A DNA stretch of 64,000 bases. Origin: a bacterium. Its GTDB lineage: Bacteria; Bdellovibrionota; Bacteriovoracia; Bacteriovoracales; Bacteriovoracaceae. A program made the translations under genes and the position numbers. The DNA is taken from contig JAUHVL010000005.1 of NCBI GenBank assembly GCA_030425045.1, positions 124,001-188,000 on the forward strand, written 5' to 3'. The notes beneath the pieces are model-generated. The model did no database searches, had not been told where the DNA came from, and saw nothing but the letters and a program-made list of their open reading frames with translations. Each line of letters starts with the position of its first letter. The stretch's first letter is position 1. Positions 7,738-14,936 of this stretch are shown here, piece after piece.

Positions 7738-7911
7738 CTACTCTTGTTCTTCTAGTGCTTTGATTTGAGATTTAGTCAAAATATTATTTTCGACCTTTGA
7801 CCAGTCCTCAAGATGTATAAGTCTTTGTTTTTTATTTTCGAGATCATGACGAATCCAAACACTACAAACACCTCCTAGGCTGATATGGGAGATCTTCTTG
7901 GTCCGCAGTGG
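7738..7911 (-). pseudogene. Relic of an IS481-type transposase
   Basis: On the minus strand, 57 open codons between stops at 7914 and 7740 read RTKKISHISLGGVCSVWIRH followed by DLENKKQRLIHLEDWSKVEN and NILTKSQIKALEEQE. This matches the linker before the DDE domain of IS481-family transposases (pattern: GVRSVWLRHDLE..KKRL..LE.....LTE.Q..ALE). Neither the N-terminal helix-turn-helix nor the catalytic domain is present on either side. It is a decayed fragment and supports past transposition in this region. Identification is from memory of the family pattern. Confidence 0.6.
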
Positions 7912-8015
7912 TTAGCTTCGAATCAATACTAGTTTTAAAAATATTGATTACCATCTTGGTGAATTTGTAAAAGTTAATCGACAACGTGTGGGTTTAGAAT
8001 GGACCACTTGAACAG

Positions 8016-8101
8016 TGGTGCCGGGGAAGGGACTTGAACCCCCATGATGTTGCCATCGGCGGATTTTGAATCCGCTGCGTCTACCATTTCGCCACCCCGG
8101 C
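8016..8101 (-). tRNA. tRNA-Leu (anticodon CAA)
   Basis: An 86-nt class II tRNA with encoded CCA. The acceptor stem GCCGGGG (8095-8101 on the minus strand) pairs with CCCCGGC. The D arm contains AAATGGTAGACGC. The anticodon loop TTCAAAA gives CAA (plus-strand 8066-8068). A variable arm GATG-GCAA-CATC and the T loop TTCAAGT follow. All stems are intact. The 3' end faces the accessory region to the left, the usual side for integration of mobile elements into tRNA genes. Confidence 0.95.
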
Positions 8102-8244
8102 GTTAGTAAAGTGCTGATATCACTATAGATTGATGGATCATTTTAGGTTTGTGAGAAAGAGCTGTCAAAAGGTTTTAAGATCAAAAGATACTTAACTTCT
8201 CAAAATTAGGTCATTACATTATAATTAATGCGATCGGAGTCTTT

Positions 8245-8625
8245 ATGAGAAAATCACCTCGTTGGCAAAATAGAGTTCAAGAAATCTTTCAAGTCTGTCA
8301 GGACGAATTAAAGAGAACCACCCAGATTGGAAAAAAGATGCTTTCCGCTTCAAAGACCAGCACAGATTTACATGATGCCTATGAAGAATTGGGAGCACTT
8401 GTTTTAAAAGAGATGAGAGAGGGAAGGCTTGAGTGGGATCACCCAAGGGCCCAAGAATTACTATCTCAAATTGATACCTGCGAAAAAGATTTGGAATTCA
8501 TTGAAGAAGAAGTCAACAAAATCAGATTTGCTGCTGGAGGTCCGGTTGATATCTCATCTCATACTGAAGGTGACGTAGGGGAAGCAGAGGATTTAGAGAA
8601 AAATTCCAAGCCGAAAGGTCATTGA
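8245..8625 (+). CDS. Small coiled-coil protein of unknown function
   Basis: This 126-aa soluble, highly charged protein has GGAG upstream of the ATG. It is predicted mostly helical: residues 1-95 show heptad-like patterns (VQEIFQVCQDELKRTTQIGKKML; LLSQIDTCEKDLEFIEEEVNKI). The tail is acidic and disordered. There is no signal peptide. It is convergent with engB and their ends overlap by 7 bp. Similar short proteins occur in deltaproteobacteria, but I cannot name a family. Confidence 0.6.
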   Translation: MRKSPRWQNRVQEIFQVCQDELKRTTQIGKKMLSASKTSTDLHDAYEELGALVLKEMREGRLEWDHPRAQELLSQIDTCEKDLEFIEEEVNKIRFAAGGPVDISSHTEGDVGEAEDLEKNSKPKGH

Positions 8626-9272
8626 TCAAAACTTTTTAAAAATTTATCCAATGTGTTCATAAGAGGCATGACTTTATTTTTATCAAGCGCTGAAACAGAA
8701 AAGAATTCATCCACATTTTCATACTCAGATTTCATTTCTTTAATAACTTTTTGTAATTTACTGCGATCTTTTTGAGTTTTTAATTTATCAAATTTATTTA
8801 AGCAAAGAAGAAGATGAAGTTCTTTGTCTTTAAAGAAACTATAAAAATGCTGGTCTGTTTTTTGCTTTGGATGTCTAGAGTCTTGAATCCAAACGAGGGC
8901 CGTTTTGTAAGAAACATTTTCAAAAAAATAGGTCATGAGTTGATCCCAATTTTTTTTCATTTGTTTACTAACTTCTGCATGGCCATAACCTGGAAGATCG
9001 TAAAGGAGATATTCCATTGGCTGATCGTTTATCATCATTTGAAAGGTAAAAATATTTACTTTTTGAGTTCTTCCGGGAGTTTTTGATGTTTGAGCTGTTT
9101 TTTTTCCAAATATTGTATTGATTAAACTCGACTTTCCTACGTTTGAACGTCCAACAAAGGCAACGCCAGGCATATCCTTATTTTTAGTTAAGAACTCTTC
9201 TAGTTGATGCATTTTATCGATGCCGTATTGAAATGTTGGTGTCGTGATAATGTCCATAAGGCTTTCTAACAT
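8619..9272 (-). CDS. engB: Ribosome biogenesis GTP-binding protein EngB/YsxC
   Basis: A single-domain TrmE-Era-EngA-EngB-Septin GTPase of 217 aa. The motifs are all present: G1 GRSNVGKS (residues 41-48), the G2 threonine in KTPGRTQ, G3 DLPGYG (92-97), G4 NKFD (159-162) and G5 SAL near 194. The family assists late assembly of the large ribosomal subunit and is usually essential. The start at 9272 is taken, but an ATG five codons in (9257) is also possible because neither has a strong ribosome binding site. Confidence 0.93.
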   Translation of the reverse strand: MLESLMDIITTPTFQYGIDKMHQLEEFLTKNKDMPGVAFVGRSNVGKSSLINTIFGKKTAQTSKTPGRTQKVNIFTFQMMINDQPMEYLLYDLPGYGHAEVSKQMKKNWDQLMTYFFENVSYKTALVWIQDSRHPKQKTDQHFYSFFKDKELHLLLCLNKFDKLKTQKDRSKLQKVIKEMKSEYENVDEFFSVSALDKNKVMPLMNTLDKFLKSFDQ

Positions 9273-9355
9273 CGAAGTGATGAAAAATGAAATTATTCTT
9301 ATTTTGAAAAGTAAAAAGTAATGAGTTTTGCTAGCTAGGGGCTAGGAGGGCGATT

Positions 9356-10600
9356 ATGCTTAATGAAAAAATATTGAGAGATGGACTAAGAATTGGAGAT
9401 ATCTGTACCATTATTCCACCACAGGGAAAAAGAAAAGATATCATCTTAAACCGAAAAAAAATTGAAATCATATGCCAGGGGAATGAGGTCGGTTGGGATT
9501 ATCATCAACTGTGTCTCCCTAGCTTTACAAAAAAGAGCTCTCGCTGGATTCTAGAGCTCGTTGATGTAGGAAAAGAGCAACGCTATAAAATGATTTCATT
9601 AGACGATGACTTTCATCATAATGGACTTCCTATTGAAAGAGGATGGCCTCTTCGGAATTCAAAAGTAAAATTAGAATATAACTTTCTTAATTTTAGAAAA
9701 GAGAATGAGTCACCAGTTCCCCGTCCATTAATAAATCAAGCTTTAGTTCAATCAGATTTACCAATATTACTACAAGGTGAAACAGGGACAGGAAAAACAA
9801 CTCTTGCTAGAGATATACATCGTGATAGTGGGCGAATTGGTAAATTTGTCCATATAAGTTTGAAATCATTTAATGCTCAGTTAATCGAATCGGAACTTTT
9901 TGGTCATGTGAAAGGTGCCTTTACGGGAGCTATTAAAGATAAAATGGGTGCTGTGACTCAAGCTAATCTAGGAACATTGTTTTTAGATGAAATTGATAGT
10001 GTTGATTTAACAATTCAATCTAAGCTTCTTTTGTTTTTAGATAATTTTAGCTTTCGTAAAGTTGGTGCAGAAAAAGATGAACGAGCAGATATCAGATTGA
10101 TTGTTGCTAGTGCAGCACCTCTGTTGCCTCAAGTTGAGAAAGGAAGTTTTAGAAAAGATCTTTATTATAGAATTGCCTCAAGTGGTCTCGTTCACTTAAT
10201 GCCCCTAAGAGAAGATAAAAAGAAACTTCAGTACTTGTTAGATTCTTTTTTAAGTAAGAATAATATTTCGATAGATTTTAATTTGAGAAAATTTTATTTA
10301 GATTTTTTATGGCCAGGTAATATCAGGCAATTAATTTCCCATTTAGAATATAAAAAGGTGACGTCGTTAGATAGTAATTTGATTTTTGATGATGCGGATA
10401 AATACCTAGAAAAAAATAATAGCTTTTTATCACCAAGTGAAGATGGTCATCTGGTGACATTGGATGATATGAAAAAGAAGTATGTAGATTGGGCGTTGAA
10501 GTATATGGATGGAAATATTACTCAAACGGCCCTTGCTTTAGAGATTAGTAAAAATACATTGAAAAAAATGATTAACCACCAACAATCTTATGGATATTGA
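9356..10600 (+). CDS. Sigma-54-dependent transcriptional activator
   Basis: The central AAA+ domain (about residues 120-345) has Walker A GETGTGKT, the sigma-54 contact loop GAFTGA, Walker B LFLDEID, the arginine-finger region FRKDLYYRI and WPGNIRQL. A Fis-type helix-turn-helix ends the protein (NITQTALALEISKNTLKKMI). The N-terminal 110 residues are not a receiver; they have an FHA-like beta-rich look (about residues 14-100), suggesting phosphothreonine sensing, which is tentative. GGAGG precedes the ATG. It is convergent with the FliL-like gene and overlaps it by 29 bp. In relatives such activators often control flagellar or membrane genes. Confidence 0.88.
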   Translation: MLNEKILRDGLRIGDICTIIPPQGKRKDIILNRKKIEIICQGNEVGWDYHQLCLPSFTKKSSRWILELVDVGKEQRYKMISLDDDFHHNGLPIERGWPLRNSKVKLEYNFLNFRKENESPVPRPLINQALVQSDLPILLQGETGTGKTTLARDIHRDSGRIGKFVHISLKSFNAQLIESELFGHVKGAFTGAIKDKMGAVTQANLGTLFLDEIDSVDLTIQSKLLLFLDNFSFRKVGAEKDERADIRLIVASAAPLLPQVEKGSFRKDLYYRIASSGLVHLMPLREDKKKLQYLLDSFLSKNNISIDFNLRKFYLDFLWPGNIRQLISHLEYKKVTSLDSNLIFDDADKYLEKNNSFLSPSEDGHLVTLDDMKKKYVDWALKYMDGNITQTALALEISKNTLKKMINHQQSYGY

Positions 10601-11423
10601 CTTCTGTGATTTCGCCTTCAATTTTTAGAGATTTTAAAAGGATGTTTAATTCATCTCTAATTTTATCTTTAACGATGATTTTACCTTCTTCTTCAAGTGG
10701 AAAGTCTACAGAGATGGGTTCAATCTTTGAATTTAAAACATCATTAACATAATGAGGATTTTCTAGAAAAAAAGCTTTGATATATTTGTTTGAAGATTCA
10801 ATTGAAAAATCAATAACGAGTTTACTGATTTTATTTTTTTCAAAATAAGCGGGGAGAACAATATCATAAACGATAAAAGTTCTCTCTTGTTTTTTGTGAT
10901 AGCCGGGTCTACTACTAATTGCCCTTGCGTTTTCAACTTTTTCAACCAACTCTGCTTGAGCAGCTTTTTCATCTGCAATTTTTTTACTTTGTTTATAAAT
11001 ATTAAGACCGGTTAGGGTAACAACTGTTGAGACTGTGACGAAGCCAACAATCGTCGTTGACTCAAGTGAAGCAAACCATTGTTTAAGTTTAATAACCGTC
11101 GGGGTGGCAAAGGCGATAAGCGCGACGATGAGGCCTTTTTCTTTTATTTCGGAGAGGCTTTCAGATTTTGCTTTTTTTACAAACTCTTGTGAGTTCGATT
11201 TAAGCTCTTTTGCTTTAACGATTGTCTTTTTGCTATTTTCAACAACCTTGGTTTTGAGTGCCAAGGAGTTCTTTTGTATTTTATCTTTGAGACTTGGCTT
11301 AGGTTCACCTTTGCTCTTTTTGAGTCTCTTGGGAGTTTTCTTGGCGACCATATCACCAGACTTTGAGATGGCCTTCTCAAGTAATTCATTAATTTTATCT
11401 TCAATTTGTTGCCATTTTTGCAA
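10572..11423 (-). CDS. Membrane protein with FliL-like C-terminal domain
   Basis: This 283-aa protein starts with a long basic, Lys-rich cytoplasmic region (residues 1-90), then one or two membrane segments (about 95-112 and 122-138). After a short helix comes a domain (about 175-283; RTFIVYDIVLPAYFEKNKIS to KIEGEITEVNIHKIVGG). Its pattern, with paired helices, an LNSKI segment and a final strand I(T)EVNIHKIV, resembles the periplasmic FliL domain. The canonical fliL lies in the operon at 32930, so this would be a paralogue. FliL proteins sit near the stator; the Lys-rich extension is unusual. Assignment by pattern only. Confidence 0.5.
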   Translation of the reverse strand: MQKWQQIEDKINELLEKAISKSGDMVAKKTPKRLKKSKGEPKPSLKDKIQKNSLALKTKVVENSKKTIVKAKELKSNSQEFVKKAKSESLSEIKEKGLIVALIAFATPTVIKLKQWFASLESTTIVGFVTVSTVVTLTGLNIYKQSKKIADEKAAQAELVEKVENARAISSRPGYHKKQERTFIVYDIVLPAYFEKNKISKLVIDFSIESSNKYIKAFFLENPHYVNDVLNSKIEPISVDFPLEEEGKIIVKDKIRDELNILLKSLKIEGEITEVNIHKIVGG

Positions 11424-11601
11424 AACTCAAACTCCGCTGGTGCTTAACTCCATTAGTCTTATCGGAAATTCATCGCTTAAATAAAGTTTTTTTCTACGTA
11501 GTTTTAAGGGTTTAGGACGGCGAAAGGGTAAAAAATTCCACAAATTGACGGCCCTGTTGAGCAAGACCTCGCTCATGGCGATGAGTAGGGTGGAGCTTAT
11601 G

Positions 11602-12333
11602 ATGAAAGTATTGAACACACTCTTTTTAATGTTTTTGGTAACCAGCTGTGCTGACTTACTCACCCATAGAACTTTTATTGATCAGATGGATATGGATAAT
11701 GATCCTCTTTTTGTTCCGGGACAGGACTTTCAAGTTTTAAGCGGAGACTCGGGAACTCCCCACCGAACCCATAGTGAAATTATGGAAAGAACACCGTTAT
11801 CTGGTCTTACTAAAAAAGAAGTACTCGAAGAAAGAAGTTTACATAAAGAATTAAGAAACCAAGAGCTGGCCCTAGGTCCTAAAGAAAGAGAAAGGTATTT
11901 TGAGTTGATGCCTTATTTTGAATCAATATCTGAGAAAATCTATTATTTGAGATTGAGCTCGCGAGAAAAAATTGAATATGAAGATAGCCTTCTCCCTGAG
12001 ACGGATCGCTATGATAGATCTTATGCTGTCGAGAGAAGTTCAAGAGCTAACACGCTTCTTAATAGTTATGTTCCAAGAGGCGATGATTATAGTTCTGGAA
12101 GACGTTCTCCTGCTTCAGTTACACCTTATGAGTATCTTGAAGATGACTCATCAGATGAAATTTTTGTTGGGATGACTAAGAGTGAAGTGAGAAGCGTTTG
12201 GGGCGGTCCGAATCGGGTTGAGGTAGCTGGTAATCCCCGTGAAGAGAATGAGCGCTGGGCCTTCTATCATAACGGTGAAGTGAAGTACGTTTACTTTGAG
12301 CAAGGGATTGTTCAGGGTTGGCAAATAGACTAA
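11602..12333 (+). CDS. Outer-membrane-type lipoprotein with C-terminal SmpA/BamE-like domain
   Basis: The ATG at 11602 is preferred, with GGAG six bases before it, giving a signal peptide MKVLNTLFLMFLVTSC whose lipobox (LVTSC) predicts lipidation of Cys16. A Glu/Arg-rich middle (residues 60-170) looks extended or helical. The C-terminal 55 residues (IFVGMTKSEVRSVWGGPNRVE ending in YFEQGIVQGW) follow the SmpA/OmlA pattern: a glycine-methionine-threonine entry, VxxxWGxP, then beta strands. Such domains scaffold outer-membrane complexes. The partner here is unknown. Divergent from the FliL-like gene. Confidence 0.65.
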   Translation: MKVLNTLFLMFLVTSCADLLTHRTFIDQMDMDNDPLFVPGQDFQVLSGDSGTPHRTHSEIMERTPLSGLTKKEVLEERSLHKELRNQELALGPKERERYFELMPYFESISEKIYYLRLSSREKIEYEDSLLPETDRYDRSYAVERSSRANTLLNSYVPRGDDYSSGRRSPASVTPYEYLEDDSSDEIFVGMTKSEVRSVWGGPNRVEVAGNPREENERWAFYHNGEVKYVYFEQGIVQGWQID

Positions 12334-12494
12334 AACGGCTAATTTCAGAAAATTCAAAATAAATCCTTAATTATTAACACCTTACAAAGCATGTAAGCAT
12401 TTCCTATAAAGGTGATGTGCGTCGCATTAGTATTGTATTTATGTATCAGAAAGATTAAGCTGCGAGCTATTTCCAATTTACGTGGAGGAGCCGC

Positions 12495-13472
12495 TTGAGC
12501 GATTTATTAAACGACTTTGCCCTAGAATTTGAAAAGCCAGTTAGGGAGCTTGAAAAACAAATTGAAGTTCTTCAAGAAGCTGAGAAAAAATCTGATGTCG
12601 ATATCTCGGGTGAGATAAAAGCGTTAAAGAAAAAAGTTAGTAGTCTTGTGGATGAAATTTACAACAACTTAACTCCATGGGAGAGAGTACAGTTATCTCG
12701 TCATCCCCAAAGGCCACATGCTATCGATTATATAAATAAAATGATTACAGACTTTCATGAAGTCGCAGGTGATCGTCACTTTGCAAATGACCAAGCAGTG
12801 ATCACAGGGTTTGGTTATCTCGATGGTAAAAAAGTATGTGTTGTTGCTATTGAGAAAGGTCGTAAGACGAAAGATAAAGTTCTTCGTAACTTTGGTATGC
12901 CAAGACCTGAAGGATATAGAAAAGCACTTCGCGTGATGAAGACTGCGGCCAATTTTAATATTCCCATTATTACCCTTGTCGACACTCCGGGTGCCTTTCC
13001 TGGAATTGGGGCAGAGGAGAGAGGCCAGTCGTGTGCTATTGCTGAGAACCTTGCCGAAATGTTTGATCTTAAAACACCAATTATTTCTTTGATTATTGGA
13101 GAAGGTGGTTCTGGTGGTGCACTTGGGATTGCTATTGCTGATAAAGTTGTAATGATGGAGTTTTCTGTTTATTCAGTTATTTCTCCAGAGTCTTGTGCCT
13201 CGATTTTATGGTCTGATCCTAAAAAAGCTGAGGTTGCGGCGAACTCACTAAACCTAGGGCCGGAGAAAGCACTAGAACTAAAAGTTATCGATGAAATTTT
13301 AAAAGAGCCAACAGGTGGTGCTCATCGAGATAAAACGAAAGCGATCGAATCTGTTAGCGAGTTTTTAAGTAATGAAATTGCAAAACTTCAAAACTTAAAA
13401 TTAGATAAGCTTTTAGAAGGGCGCTACAATAAATTTCGTCAAATGGGTAATCACACCATTCAAGGATTATAG
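12495..13472 (+). CDS. accA: Acetyl-CoA carboxylase carboxyltransferase subunit alpha
   Basis: The alpha half of the carboxyltransferase that moves CO2 from biotin to acetyl-CoA to make malonyl-CoA for fatty acid synthesis. The 325-aa length matches the family (319 in E. coli). Recognisable blocks are LTPWERVQLSRHPQRPHAIDYI, GDRHFANDQAVITGFGYLDG, NFGMPRPEGYRKALR and GEGGSGGALGIAIADKV, the oxyanion-forming glycine loop. It starts with TTG after a strong GGAGGAG site. It heads the accA-yicC-gmk-rsh run, with 8-bp gaps. A small dyad CTTACA-N5-TGTAAG at 12381-12397 upstream could be an operator. Confidence 0.96.
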   Translation: MSDLLNDFALEFEKPVRELEKQIEVLQEAEKKSDVDISGEIKALKKKVSSLVDEIYNNLTPWERVQLSRHPQRPHAIDYINKMITDFHEVAGDRHFANDQAVITGFGYLDGKKVCVVAIEKGRKTKDKVLRNFGMPRPEGYRKALRVMKTAANFNIPIITLVDTPGAFPGIGAEERGQSCAIAENLAEMFDLKTPIISLIIGEGGSGGALGIAIADKVVMMEFSVYSVISPESCASILWSDPKKAEVAANSLNLGPEKALELKVIDEILKEPTGGAHRDKTKAIESVSEFLSNEIAKLQNLKLDKLLEGRYNKFRQMGNHTIQGL

Positions 13473-13480
13473 GCTACGTT

Positions 13481-14356
13481 ATGTCGATACAGTCGATGAC
13501 CGGATTTGGACGAGCAGAGAATCATAACGAAAACTATCAAGCGACCGTTGAAATAAAGTCAGTGAACAATCGTTACAAAGACTTTCGATTTAAAATGCCT
13601 TCTCTTTTTAATTTTATGGAAATGGATCTTAAAAAGATTCTCCTTAATGAATTTAAAAGAGGGTCTTTTGAAATTTTTATTGGCTTTAAGGCGCTTGAAG
13701 AAAAAAGTAAACTAGCTTCGTTAGACTTAGAGAAAGTGAATGCTTTTGTGGAACTTTTTAATAATAAAGTTGATAGCGATAAAGCTTCTCTTCAACTTTC
13801 ACCAGTTGATTTTCTTCGAGATGAGTTTTTAATTGAACGAGACTTTGCTTCTGATCCAGAGTTGATCGATATTGTTCAGCAATCGTTTAGAAATGCCGTT
13901 AATGAATTTAAAGAGAGTCGCTCCATAGAGGGTGAGAAGTTAGTGGCCGTTATAAAAGATTATAAAACAAAATATGAAAACTACGTTGCTGTCGTTCATG
14001 AGCAAAAAGACCAAGTGAAAGAGGCCCTAGAAGAAAAGCTCAAGCAAAGGTTTAGCGAATACAGTAAAGAACTAAAGATAGATGAACCTCGCTATCTTCA
14101 AGAGGTTATCTATTACCTTGAAAAGTTAGATATATCAGAAGAGTTAGACCGTATTTCTGTTCACTTGTCGAAGCTAGACTCTTTGGTAAATGGTGGTGGA
14201 GAAGTTGGAAGACAGCTGGATTTCTTAATTCAAGAATTAAATAGAGAGACAAATACCATTGGCTCTAAATCTAATAATCAAAATGTTTCTGAATCTGTTG
14301 TGCAAATGAAAGTTTGTCTTGAAAAAATCAGAGAACAAACTCTTAATTTGGAATAG
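13481..14356 (+). CDS. yicC: YicC family endoribonuclease
   Basis: The 291-aa protein begins with the family signature MSIQSMTGFGRAE and ends with SKSNNQNVSESVVQMKVCLEKIREQTLNLE, as in YicC/RmuC-type proteins with YicC-N and DUF1732 domains. E. coli YicC is an endoribonuclease acting on small RNAs. The gene is placed before gmk, as is very common in bacteria. The ATG follows accA by 8 bp. Confidence 0.93.
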   Translation: MSIQSMTGFGRAENHNENYQATVEIKSVNNRYKDFRFKMPSLFNFMEMDLKKILLNEFKRGSFEIFIGFKALEEKSKLASLDLEKVNAFVELFNNKVDSDKASLQLSPVDFLRDEFLIERDFASDPELIDIVQQSFRNAVNEFKESRSIEGEKLVAVIKDYKTKYENYVAVVHEQKDQVKEALEEKLKQRFSEYSKELKIDEPRYLQEVIYYLEKLDISEELDRISVHLSKLDSLVNGGGEVGRQLDFLIQELNRETNTIGSKSNNQNVSESVVQMKVCLEKIREQTLNLE

Positions 14357-14364
14357 GGTTAAGC

Positions 14365-14934
14365 ATGGAAAGAGGAAAAATAATTGTCATTGTTGCTCCC
14401 TCTGGTACTGGAAAATCTACGCTTATTAAAAATATAAAAGAAGAGTTTCGCGATCTTCATTGGTCAGTGAGTTTTACCACAAGACCAATGCGCCCGGGTG
14501 AAGTTGATGGAAAGCACTATTTCTTTATTTCAAAAGAAGAGTTTTTCAAAAAACAAAAGCAAGGAGACTTTATCGAATGGGCAGAAGTCCACGGTAATTA
14601 TTACGGAACTTCGAAAGGCTTTGTTGAAAGCAAAATTAAACACGGTTTTTCTCTCTTGTTAGATCTTGATATCGTTGGTTCAGACTCGATGAAAAAAGAG
14701 TTTGGTGAAGAAGCCAATGTCATTTTTATTGCGCCACCTAGCTTTGAAGAGCTTGAGAAAAGATTGCGTGGACGAGGCACAGAAAATGAAGATGTGATAA
14801 AATTGAGATTACAAAATGCCAAAAAAGAACTTGAGCGAAAAGATGATTACGACTTTTTGGTCATAAATGATGATTTAGAGCATACACAAGTTGAGTTAAA
14901 AGCTCTGGTTAAAAAGATTGTAGAGGAAAGTTAG
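14365..14934 (+). CDS. gmk: Guanylate kinase
   Basis: The enzyme phosphorylates GMP to GDP with ATP. The P-loop APSGTGKST is at residues 11-19, followed by the GMP-binding block SFTTRPMRPGEVDGKHYFFIS and HGNYYGTSK, and the lid region RLRGRGTENEDVIKLRL. At 189 aa it is a normal short-type Gmk. It is translationally close to its neighbours (8 bp after yicC, 2 bp before rsh). rpoZ, often found after gmk, is absent here. Confidence 0.97.
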   Translation: MERGKIIVIVAPSGTGKSTLIKNIKEEFRDLHWSVSFTTRPMRPGEVDGKHYFFISKEEFFKKQKQGDFIEWAEVHGNYYGTSKGFVESKIKHGFSLLLDLDIVGSDSMKKEFGEEANVIFIAPPSFEELEKRLRGRGTENEDVIKLRLQNAKKELERKDDYDFLVINDDLEHTQVELKALVKKIVEES

Positions 14935-14936
14935 CA

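Larger units (their letters stand above)
2896..8076. other. Possible genomic island between 20-bp direct repeats in tRNA-Leu sequences
   Basis: CGGCGGATTTTGAATCCGCT is present at 2896-2915 (tRNA remnant) and 8057-8076 (intact tRNA-Leu), in the same orientation. The DNA between carries a broken serine recombinase, many inverted repeats, orphan secreted proteins and a transposase relic, as expected of an old island. The fit is imperfect: the repeat is the anticodon arm, which any tRNA-Leu(CAA) would share, and the remnant's acceptor sequence could not pair with the 5' end of the intact tRNA. Island status is therefore only a hypothesis. Confidence 0.3.

Noticed and set aside
11427-11663. Minus-strand 78-codon frame between divergent genes
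   Set aside because: It overlaps the start and lipobox of the plus-strand lipoprotein and has a basic, low-quality sequence.
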